Below are positions 1 through 6,699 of a stretch of 11,908 nt of DNA, piece by piece (position 1 is the stretch's first letter; every line of letters starts with the position of its first letter). The translations under genes and the position numbers were made by a program. This DNA is from Patescibacteria group bacterium UBA5187 (GTDB taxonomy: Bacteria > Patescibacteriota > Minisyncoccia > Phycocordibacterales > PALSA-1337). The stretch spans positions 1 through 11,908 of the forward strand of contig DHWH01000020.1 in the NCBI GenBank assembly GCA_002413065.1. Direction: 5' to 3'. The notes beneath the pieces were generated by a model, which worked only from the letters and a program-made list of their open reading frames with translations, was not told the DNA's origin and did not search any database.

Positions 1-19
1 AGATGTGTATAAGAGACAG
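1..19. other. Residual Nextera/Tn5 transposase adapter (artefact)
   Basis: The first 19 bases, AGATGTGTATAAGAGACAG, are exactly the Tn5 mosaic-end sequence used in Nextera libraries. They sit at the very edge of the contig, so they are untrimmed library adapter and not genome. Genuine sequence starts at base 20. The adapter stays open in the reading frame of the truncated minus-strand gene next to it, so a gene caller would add about six false residues to that protein. Confidence 0.97.
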
Positions 20-1021
20 CGCCGAGAGTATGACGGCAAGCGGAGGTACCGGTTCAAGACCTGATTGCACAAAAAGTTTCTTGAGTTCCTCCAGCCAGCC
101 AAGGGCGCTCTGCTCGATCAAAGAAATAGATTCTGCGCTGTGGGACACATCCAGCTGGCCGCTTGTATACAATGCCAACAGAGAATCTGCAGCTTGATTA
201 TCATGTTGCGCGGAATCGGCAAGCGTGCGGATCAGCGTGCGAACTCCGGAAGGATACGATCCGAAAAAAGCACATGAATGATTGCGTATAATCGCAAGAT
301 CGGTCAATTCGCCATGAATGTGAATCAGACTGTAGTTGCCGCGATCCGGAAAGACCGTTTCCATGGCAATATATTGCAAAAGAAGCGAGGAATGAAATAC
401 GATATTGTTTGCGTGCACGATATGGCTGCATTCTTCGATGAACCGCTCTATCATCCGCGTACCCGCTATGGATGCGGTAAATGCAACCTCCAGATCCCGC
501 GTATCTCTGCCCTCCCACGAACGTACGGAATATCCGTTCAAGCGTACATCGAATATTTTTTCTTCAACGACACGAAGAGGGTCATGCGTGGATTCCGTAA
601 GTTTGGCGCGCTCTTGTTCGATAAGTCCCACAATATATGACTGCGTGATCTTGGTATCTTTCGCGAATGTAAGTTTCAGCACTTTTGCCTGGGATACGAT
701 CCATGGAGACGAGAGACAGAAATGGACGGAGGATATTTTCTTTGGAATGATATAGGTATCTTGGCTGTTTCCCTCACCAGTATGAGTTCGGACGCTTATG
801 TATTGAAGTGTTGCCTGAATGGTTTCCGATACCGCCTGCAAGGTCGTTTTTATCAGGTATGCTGAACTGGTAGTTTCCTTGTACGGCATGTCCGCATTGT
901 ATGTAAACAGGACATGCGGCTCGGCAGTTTTCCGAAAAAGAACAAGGGATCCCCGGACTACGGAGCTCTGCACATCGAGCATGAGTATCAATTTTTCCTT
1001 TTCAGTAGCTGAGAAAAACAT
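20..1021 (-). CDS. PilM/FtsA-like actin-fold protein, 3' end missing (partial)
   Basis: The frame is open from ATG at 1021 to the contig edge, giving 334 genuine residues without a stop; the C-terminus is lost. The N-terminus (residues 12-28, LILMLDVQSSVVRGSLV) resembles the first phosphate-binding strand-turn of actin-like ATPases. Residues 230-262 (YSLIHIHGELTDLAII, then FGSYPSGVRTLIRTLA) resemble the second phosphate loop and following 'G...T..IA' segment of PilM/FtsA. His replaces the usual Asp of 'DIGG.TTD', so ATP hydrolysis is uncertain. Similar divergent proteins accompany type IV pilus genes in CPR genomes, where PilM is the cytoplasmic ring linking to PilN; that role is inferred. 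The start is supported by an extended -10 box seven bases upstream. It follows the pyrophosphatase-like gene by 22 bases. An FtsA-type division role is the alternative. Confidence 0.6.
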
Positions 1022-1037
1022 TGGTATAATTATACCA
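1022..1037 (-). promoter_or_regulatory. Extended -10 promoter of the PilM-like gene, inside a 16-bp palindrome
   Basis: TGGTATAATTATACCA is a perfect 16-bp palindrome. Read on the minus strand it contains the extended -10 motif TGnTATAAT (1037-1029), with 7 bases between TATAAT and the ATG at 1021. Transcription would therefore start at or within a base or two of the ATG, giving a leaderless mRNA. No good -35 is visible at 17 bases, which extended -10 promoters tolerate. Because of the symmetry the same box also exists on the plus strand, but no plus-strand gene follows. Confidence 0.6.
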
Positions 1038-1043
1038 CAAGGA

Positions 1044-1409
1044 TTAATTATTATTTTTGAATTGATCAAGAACAGAATCAAATTCCTCTTGTGTACTACA
1101 CATATGCTGATCCTTTAACACTGGATTAAATGCGGCAATTATATTATTCCATTCTTCTTCGGTCACGCTCGAAACAATTTTGGTTTCGATAGGAGTGTCA
1201 CAGCGCCACACTTTTATGTAGCCGTTCAATGAACCTGTGCCCACGAAAATATCCAGATCCTGATCATCCTCACTTTTGTATCCTTCTATATGTCCATAAT
1301 CAACTGGGTATGTGACACCTTTCAACGGGTACTCTTTCCAGATCGGATCATTCTCTATCTCAAATGATTTATAACTTCCCTTTGTGTTTTCAATGATGAT
1401 TTTATTCAT
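1044..1409 (-). CDS. Small inorganic pyrophosphatase-like protein
   Basis: This is a 121-residue protein with the signature of soluble family I inorganic pyrophosphatases in shortened form: 'TYPVDYGHIEGYKSEDDQDLD' at 33-53 matches the YPxxYG...DGDPxD metal-binding region, and D71...E75-T-K77 matches the later D...DxK segment. E. coli PPase is about 175 residues, so this is a compact variant of the type annotated as 'inorganic pyrophosphatase' in various bacteria. Aligned with DGDPVD, the outer aspartates are kept (D48, D53), while the middle one is displaced (Q50, with D51 next to it). Activity is therefore likely but not certain. It lies 38 bases after alaS with no visible promoter or terminator between, so co-transcription is likely. 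Aminoacylation by AlaRS releases pyrophosphate, so the pairing makes metabolic sense. No Shine-Dalgarno sequence precedes the ATG. Confidence 0.7.
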   Translation of the reverse strand: MNKIIIENTKGSYKSFEIENDPIWKEYPLKGVTYPVDYGHIEGYKSEDDQDLDIFVGTGSLNGYIKVWRCDTPIETKIVSSVTEEEWNNIIAAFNPVLKDQHMCSTQEEFDSVLDQFKNNN

Positions 1410-1447
1410 AGATTCATTTCAGACATACTTTAAAATTCAGATGTACG

Positions 1448-3280
1448 TTACTCCAGCACCGCCTTTATCCTTCTCACACCCTGCGAAACGGCTTCTTCTT
1501 TGAGAATTTTGAACTTCCACTTCCCCTCAGGTCCGGCCAATTCGGAGGTGTTCTTCACATGAGGGCCGCCGCAGAATTCTTTTGAGTAAGCTGAGGCCAG
1601 ATCATTGCCCACGAAATAAATCGAAATCTGATCTCCATACTTTTCTCCGAAGAAATGACGTGCACCGGTTTTCTCAGCCTCTTCGCGCGGAAGATTGACC
1701 TGATTCATCGGCAATTTTTGGGCGATTTTTTCATTTATAATATCCTCCACTTTTTTCTTCTGTTCATCGGTCATTTTTGAACCATATGAGAAATCGAAAC
1801 GCAGGCGTTCTGTAGTAATATTTGACCCCTTCTGACCGACACCTTCGCCGAGCACATCATGAAGCGCCTGATGCAACAAGTGTGTAGCCGTATGATAGCG
1901 AATGATCATCGGGTCACCTGCATCTGCAAGACCGCCCTTGAATTTCTGTTCGGCGCCTTTTCGTGAGAGCTCTTGATGCTTCTCGAATTCTTTCTTGAAT
2001 CCATCCACATCAACCTTGATCCCCTTTTCCTTGGCCAATTCGATGGTCATGTCGATCGGAAAACCGTAACTCGAAAAAAGAGAAAATGCATTAGCAGCGG
2101 AAATATCTTGCGTCGCACATTTTTCGAATTCTTTCAGGCCAACCTTGAGAGTCTGGCGGAATTTGTGCTCCTCCTTGTCGATCTCCTGCTTGATCCGTTC
2201 GCGATCGGTCGAGAGATTTGTATAAAAATCCGAGTACTTATCTATGACGGTTTCGGCAATCCAAAAGAGCGAACCGTGCTTCATGCCGAGCATGTCTGCA
2301 TATCGCACAGCACGGCGAAGCAGACGGCGCAGGACGTATCCCTGGTCAGTATTCAAAGGAACAACACCATCACCGATCATGAACACTGCGGCGCGTATGT
2401 GATCCGCAACAACACGTTTCGCTTTGTCATTATCGGAAGTAGAAAATTCACTGATTTTATTCAAAATAGGCAGAAAAAGATCCGTAGCGAACACGTGATC
2501 CTTGCCGTTTATGACAGCGGTCGTTCGCTCAAGTCCCATTCCGGTATCAACATTCGGTTTGGCAAGTTTTTCATATGTGCCCTCTGCCGTCTTATTGAAT
2601 TCCATGAACACATTGTTCCAGATTTCGATCAGTCGGAAACTGTCGACGACGTCGACGAATTTTCCAGTCACAGGTCCGAGCTCAGGTTTTGTATCATAAA
2701 ATATTTCCGTATCGCCGCCGCATGGACCAGTCGTACCTGCGATCCAGAAATTATCTTTTGTACCAAGAGGAATTATGCGCACTCCCGGTTTCATCACTTC
2801 ATCCTCACCGGCAACATCAATGCTAAGTCCATTCTTTTTGAAAACGTCCTGCCAAATCGCAATCGCATCAGTATCGCGAGGAATACCCTCCTCTCCTTTG
2901 AAAACTGTCACGTATAATCGGTTCGGATCGAGTCCGAGACCTTCTTCTTTTGAGGTCAGAAATTCGTAACTCCAATTAATAGCTTCTTTTTTGAAATAAT
3001 CACCCAGAGACCAATTCCCAAGCATTTCAAAAAAACTAAGATGACGATTGTCACCGATATCATCTATGTCTCCTGTTCGAACGCATTTTTGTACGTCGAC
3101 AAGGCGCTTGCCTGCAGGATGTTCTTTTCCCAGGAGATACGGCACGAGGGGCTGCATTCCAGCCGTATTGAAAAGCACGGTCGGATCATTCTCCGGCACA
3201 AGAGGCGCCGAAGGTATCACAGCATGTCCGCGCTTCCTGAAAAATTCCAGGAATTTAGTGCGTATTTCTGAGGAGTTCAT
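1448..3280 (-). CDS. alaS: Alanine--tRNA ligase, short form without C-Ala domain
   Basis: Charges tRNA-Ala with alanine and clears mischarged Ser/Gly-tRNA. The frame opens at 3319, but I place the start at 3280 (MNSSEIRTKFLEFF): this matches the usual AlaRS N-terminus and has a promoter -10 box seven bases upstream. The protein is then 610 residues. Class II motifs are present: 'NTAGMQPLVPYLLG', 'HLSFFEMLGNWSLGDYFK' and 'DTGMGLER' (residues 38-51, 80-97, 245-252 from this start). The editing domain has its zinc ligands: HTATH (463-467) and C570...H574 in 'FCGGPHV'. It stops right after 'GVRRIKAVLE', where longer enzymes (about 875 residues) continue into the oligomerisation and C-Ala domains. 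It is followed 38 bases later by the pyrophosphatase-like gene. Confidence 0.96.
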   Translation of the reverse strand: MNSSEIRTKFLEFFRKRGHAVIPSAPLVPENDPTVLFNTAGMQPLVPYLLGKEHPAGKRLVDVQKCVRTGDIDDIGDNRHLSFFEMLGNWSLGDYFKKEAINWSYEFLTSKEEGLGLDPNRLYVTVFKGEEGIPRDTDAIAIWQDVFKKNGLSIDVAGEDEVMKPGVRIIPLGTKDNFWIAGTTGPCGGDTEIFYDTKPELGPVTGKFVDVVDSFRLIEIWNNVFMEFNKTAEGTYEKLAKPNVDTGMGLERTTAVINGKDHVFATDLFLPILNKISEFSTSDNDKAKRVVADHIRAAVFMIGDGVVPLNTDQGYVLRRLLRRAVRYADMLGMKHGSLFWIAETVIDKYSDFYTNLSTDRERIKQEIDKEEHKFRQTLKVGLKEFEKCATQDISAANAFSLFSSYGFPIDMTIELAKEKGIKVDVDGFKKEFEKHQELSRKGAEQKFKGGLADAGDPMIIRYHTATHLLHQALHDVLGEGVGQKGSNITTERLRFDFSYGSKMTDEQKKKVEDIINEKIAQKLPMNQVNLPREEAEKTGARHFFGEKYGDQISIYFVGNDLASAYSKEFCGGPHVKNTSELAGPEGKWKFKILKEEAVSQGVRRIKAVLE

Positions 3281-3287
3281 AGGGAAA

Positions 3288-3296
3288 ACTATAGCA
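3288..3296 (-). promoter_or_regulatory. Extended -10 promoter of alaS
   Basis: The minus-strand sequence TGCTATAGT fits TGnTATAAT with one mismatch and lies in the 45-base gap after the metallopeptidase gene. Exactly 7 bases (TTTCCCT) separate it from ATG 3280, the same spacing as at the PilM-like gene, which predicts a leaderless transcript. If the upstream start at 3319 were used instead, this box would fall inside the coding region. Confidence 0.5.
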
Positions 3297-3325
3297 GGTT
3301 TTTCTTCACTTGAGAACAATCGCAG

Positions 3326-5167
3326 CTATTTATCCGACATCATCTTCAACCACTTCCTGTATTTCATATCCATATCCTCGAAACTTTTCGCATTATCGGC
3401 AATTTTCTTTTTTCCGTGCACCATAGTGATTCGCGCGTTCAAGCGTACCGGTTTCGTGTATTTTGGAACTTGTGTGAGGCGCTCAACCCTGGATTTTGCC
3501 CTCTTCAGAATTGTCTCCAACGAGGCAGTTACATCCGCAATATATGCATCGGGACTGAGAGCCTTTCCTGTGGCCATTTTTACCAATTGTTTTGCGGGAT
3601 AACGGGACGCGTAGCTCCAGATTTTTGTCATCTCTTTGCCTATGTTCTTATTATCGACAATGTATCCGTATTTTTTGAAAAAGTACTCGCGCCATTGCGC
3701 AACGCACAATTCCGCCAGACCGTAACCATGATAATACGCAGAACTCTCCCAGCTATATGTGTGCGGAACATTCAGGATCAAAATAGAATCCTCCGAAAAA
3801 TCAGAATATTTCCTGCTTATTTTTCGGGCGATTTCGAGAACGCGTTTTTCAGTGAGATCTGCGCACTCGTAAATTTCCTTTTCAAAAAATACCACGGAAC
3901 AGATACTCATCATGTCGAGCGGACGCAACACGTGCAGTGCCCGCACTTTCCTTTCAAAAAGTTCAAACGGGTAGGATTTTCCGGCGGCAGTTGAAGCGTA
4001 TCTCGTACGCCATTCAATACTGCTCGAAATAGAGTCCATGAACATGCTATGAGTCTCCGCCCACGATACTGAAGACGGAGGGTATTCGTGGTTGACGCAT
4101 GCGTCAGGTTGCATGGAATTGAGACGATCCGCCGCATGGCCTCCTTCATGAAAAACAGTATCGATACCCTGAACGCCGGAACCGACTTGTCCTGGAAGCG
4201 CATTCGAAGTGAAACCGCTGGATCCGGGAATACGTCTGCCATTTTTATACTGGACGAGCGCGGGATAATGACAAAATCCATTATTCCATTTGCCTTTCCT
4301 GTCCAAAAGATCGAGAGTCAGGGATCCTTTCTGAAAATCAATGCCGAGCGCGGCGAAGGACCGGCCCCAGTATGAAAGTACATTTTCAAATGAGAAATAT
4401 GGATCTTCTTCTTTTATAAAATTGCCCGCCATCATATACGAAAAATTCCAGGGCTTGCGCAAGCCGGATTTCTTTTTTTCGAGGTCGCGAACGGGTTTGA
4501 AGCCGTATTTTGTTTTCTGATAGAGATTTTCAAAAATGGAAAATAGCTCCTTTTTAGTCATATCCTCATCGATGCGCGCCTTGTAAGCGTAGAAATCTTC
4601 ATACCCCAAAGCGCGCGCAAATTCATTTCTGCCCCGTATCATTTCGACGTACAGCTTCAGCGTATCCATCGGGATTTTTTGCAGACTCTCAAAGCAAGCC
4701 TTACGAACCGTTTCATCGGGATTCGTCCGCAAAATCATGCGCATCTTATTTTCCGATGCTTCCACGAATTTTCCATTCTTCGGATCGACATATCCCTCCC
4801 TGCGTTTTGAGCGTATTTTCAGAATCTTGGCCTCAATATCGGTAACCCGCTTCTTTATGGGAGCCGCGTGTGCAGGTGTCTGATATAAACTGAAAAAATT
4901 AATCCATAGCTTGAGTCTGTCCTTCACCGAACCATTTGATTTTTTGAGCAAGCTTTCGGCTTGAGCCTTCAAAGCCTGATCCGACCTGAACGCATCCCTC
5001 TTTTCCATTGCAGTATTCATCTGCGCATCAACGCTGTGATCGCCCATATATGAAATCCAAAAAGCACTTTCATATGCCGAGTGAAGCTTGTTATATGCAG
5101 TGTTCAGATATTCCAAAAAATCCGTGCCTGAATTAATTTTTTTAACAGGTATAGCAGTTTTCTTCAT
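3326..5167 (-). CDS. M3-like (oligoendopeptidase F type) zinc metallopeptidase
   Basis: A 613-residue protein with the zinc motif H340-E341-G-G-H344 in 'TVFHEGGHAADRL' and a third acidic ligand candidate, E371 in 'SWAETHS', at the distance expected for thimet/oligoendopeptidase F (M3) enzymes. 'SAYYHGYGLAEL' (476-487; H480, Y482) matches the substrate-binding His/Tyr region near the M3 C-terminus. The helical N-terminal half fits the lid of these enzymes. There is no signal peptide, so it is probably cytoplasmic and hydrolyses short peptides. The closest named relatives are PepF-type oligoendopeptidases; M2/M32 peptidases also have HExxH, but the rest fits M3 better. It begins 10 bases after the UDG gene and is probably co-transcribed with it. 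No Shine-Dalgarno is seen before ATG 5167. Confidence 0.8.
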   Translation of the reverse strand: MKKTAIPVKKINSGTDFLEYLNTAYNKLHSAYESAFWISYMGDHSVDAQMNTAMEKRDAFRSDQALKAQAESLLKKSNGSVKDRLKLWINFFSLYQTPAHAAPIKKRVTDIEAKILKIRSKRREGYVDPKNGKFVEASENKMRMILRTNPDETVRKACFESLQKIPMDTLKLYVEMIRGRNEFARALGYEDFYAYKARIDEDMTKKELFSIFENLYQKTKYGFKPVRDLEKKKSGLRKPWNFSYMMAGNFIKEEDPYFSFENVLSYWGRSFAALGIDFQKGSLTLDLLDRKGKWNNGFCHYPALVQYKNGRRIPGSSGFTSNALPGQVGSGVQGIDTVFHEGGHAADRLNSMQPDACVNHEYPPSSVSWAETHSMFMDSISSSIEWRTRYASTAAGKSYPFELFERKVRALHVLRPLDMMSICSVVFFEKEIYECADLTEKRVLEIARKISRKYSDFSEDSILILNVPHTYSWESSAYYHGYGLAELCVAQWREYFFKKYGYIVDNKNIGKEMTKIWSYASRYPAKQLVKMATGKALSPDAYIADVTASLETILKRAKSRVERLTQVPKYTKPVRLNARITMVHGKKKIADNAKSFEDMDMKYRKWLKMMSDK

Positions 5168-5177
5168 ATTATTAGAT

Positions 5178-5771
5178 CTATGTATACTTCCCTAACACTT
5201 CAAAATCTTTCTTCAACGATCCGAGATTATTCGGATTGTATACTGCCATACATGGATGGTATAGCACAACGATATCGATATCGCCATAGGATGCCTTGGC
5301 TTTATATGATTTGCCATGCGCCTTGCCGATCGGCTCCAGTTCATCAATAAGACCAAATTTATTCATTATATATCCCATGGCATAGCGACCGAGCGCGGCT
5401 ATGACGCGCGGCTGGATAATTTCGATTTGCCTGTCGAGGAACGGACCGTAGATGTCAATTTCTTTCTGCGTCGGATCGCGATTTTCCGGCGGACGGTCCT
5501 TGACTATGTTGGTGATGTACACCGAATCGCGCTGGATGCCGGCATGCGCCAGTAAGGCATCGAGTACTTTCCCCGCCGCGCCACAAAAAGGTTTGCCTGT
5601 TTTTGCTTCATTGCGTCCGGGCGCTTCTCCGACGAACATTATTTTCGAATCATGGCTTCCCTCGCCGATCACCGGAAAGAATTTATTTTCAGTGCGATAG
5701 GCATATAAAGGCGACTCCGTGAGATTCAATATCTCATCGCGTATTTTTTTCATCTGTTCGGTTTTTGTCAT
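5178..5771 (-). CDS. Family-4-like uracil-DNA glycosylase without Fe-S cysteines
   Basis: Removes uracil from DNA at the start of base-excision repair. The 197-residue protein has motif A 'GEAPGRNEAKTGKPFCGAAG' (48-67), 'YITNIVKDRPPENRDP' (85-100) and motif B 'YHPCMAVYN' (171-179, usually HPS). Family 4 enzymes carry a [4Fe-4S] cluster held by four cysteines. Here the N-terminal CxxC region reads 'LTESPLYAYRTENKFFPVIG' with no Cys, the 'VKC RPP' Cys is D92, and the 'EIxxC xPFL' Cys is Y108. All four ligands are therefore missing together, while the active-site motifs remain. It lies 11 bases after the ATP-cone nuclease gene and 10 bases before the metallopeptidase gene, consistent with one operon. 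The related UDG/SAUGI fold could bind other damaged bases. Confidence 0.85.
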   Translation of the reverse strand: MTKTEQMKKIRDEILNLTESPLYAYRTENKFFPVIGEGSHDSKIMFVGEAPGRNEAKTGKPFCGAAGKVLDALLAHAGIQRDSVYITNIVKDRPPENRDPTQKEIDIYGPFLDRQIEIIQPRVIAALGRYAMGYIMNKFGLIDELEPIGKAHGKSYKAKASYGDIDIVVLYHPCMAVYNPNNLGSLKKDFEVLGKYT

Positions 5772-5782
5772 ATGATGATTAC

Positions 5783-6634
5783 TTATTTCGCCTGTTCGAT
5801 AATAATCTGCGCTTCCGCCAAAACCTTTTCAGCGTCGGCGCCTTTCACTCCGATTTCACCGAGAATAGCCGGCCGACCGATGAGATCGACGCACACAAGC
5901 ACGTTCCTGCCGACCAGATCGCTTTTCTGCTCCCGTGTCAGACTGGTAATGCAGGCGACCGGATGCAAACCGTTCTGCTCGATGATCTCATGCAGGTTGC
6001 CATGCACGGGATAATTCCAGCCGATGAGCTTCATGCGGCTGCACTCTCCATATGCGATCGCCCTGTCCGTGAATTTTGTATTAGTAAAAAGCCAGCGTTC
6101 GGATGGCGACAATTTTCGATCCATGCCACCATACTTGAAAACTGTTTGCGCGAGATCGTCGAACCTGGCTTTGACATACAGCGCCACTTTCAAATCCGAT
6201 TTCAATCCGAATCCATTGTGATATTTTGCCTCCACCATTGCCAACTCATTATTTTTCCACGCGACAACATCCATTTCATGTTCGACGCATGTGCCCAATA
6301 CCTTTTGATCCGTCACAGCTTCATATCCCCACATGATGAATATGCGCGCGACGAACTTTTCAAATGGAAAACCGTCGGGACCGAGTTCCATCATCGATCT
6401 GCGTACGGAATATTTGACTGCCATTGGCATGGAATGTTTTTTGAGCAAAATAAATGCGCGTCTGTAGATATCAGACGTCGTCATGCCTTCGCGCATTTCA
6501 CGTTCAACTTCATCCACCACATCATCGATAGCTTCCGGCGATGCCCCGACGCGCCTGAGTGAATTCCTTAGCTTTTCCTCTTCGAATAATTCTTTCGTGC
6601 CGTCGGTTTTGGTGATGGTAACGAGGTGATTCAT
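5783..6634 (-). CDS. ATP-cone domain fused to Mrr-like PD-(D/E)xK nuclease
   Basis: I place the start at 6634 (MNHLVTITKTDGTKELF) and not at the upstream in-frame ATG 6727, because the ATP-cone begins there and a -10 box lies six bases before it. The result is 283 residues. Residues 4-85 are an ATP-cone (K-x-DG-x-x-E-x-F...KLRNSLRRVGAS...TTSDIYRRA), the nucleotide-sensing module of ribonucleotide reductases and NrdR. Residues 90-140 look like the Mrr/restriction-endonuclease core: E92 in 'PFEKFVA', D122 in 'HEMDVVA', E135-A-K137 in 'MVEAKYHN'. A C-terminal tail of about 60 residues is of unclear fold. It heads a probable operon with UDG and the metallopeptidase. Possible roles are nucleotide-gated DNA repair, restriction or defence; substrate and sequence specificity cannot be read from the sequence. 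Confidence 0.8.
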   Translation of the reverse strand: MNHLVTITKTDGTKELFEEEKLRNSLRRVGASPEAIDDVVDEVEREMREGMTTSDIYRRAFILLKKHSMPMAVKYSVRRSMMELGPDGFPFEKFVARIFIMWGYEAVTDQKVLGTCVEHEMDVVAWKNNELAMVEAKYHNGFGLKSDLKVALYVKARFDDLAQTVFKYGGMDRKLSPSERWLFTNTKFTDRAIAYGECSRMKLIGWNYPVHGNLHEIIEQNGLHPVACITSLTREQKSDLVGRNVLVCVDLIGRPAILGEIGVKGADAEKVLAEAQIIIEQAK

Positions 6635-6640
6635 AGCCGT

Positions 6641-6646
6641 ATTGTA
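6641..6646 (-). promoter_or_regulatory. -10 box of the ATP-cone nuclease operon
   Basis: TACAAT (one mismatch to TATAAT) lies in the 65-base gap after mnmA, with 6 bases (ACGGCT) to ATG 6634. There is no TGn extension and no convincing -35. It is included because its position relative to the ATG repeats the leaderless geometry seen at three other genes. Confidence 0.4.
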
Positions 6647-6699
6647 GCGTAGATTGAGAGAAAACTGTACTGGCTGAAAAGCTGGAATTGACACGTGCA

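Noticed and set aside
2642..2656. GTCGAC-GAC-GTCGAC repeat
   Set aside because: It encodes conserved AlaRS residues (VDVVDS) and is too short to separate from codon repetition.
1973..2917. Long plus-strand open frame opposite alaS
   Set aside because: It is entirely antisense to a clear AlaRS, has no recognisable domain and is rich in Arg/Phe/His/Ile as expected from reading the complement of a coding strand.
4094..4107. TGACGCATGCGTCA 14-bp palindrome
   Set aside because: It lies inside the metallopeptidase coding sequence, and about one such palindrome is expected by chance in 12 kb.
5765..6562. 265-codon plus-strand open frame opposite the ATP-cone nuclease
   Set aside because: A shadow of the nuclease gene; composition (many His, Phe, Arg) and lack of motifs are typical of antisense frames.
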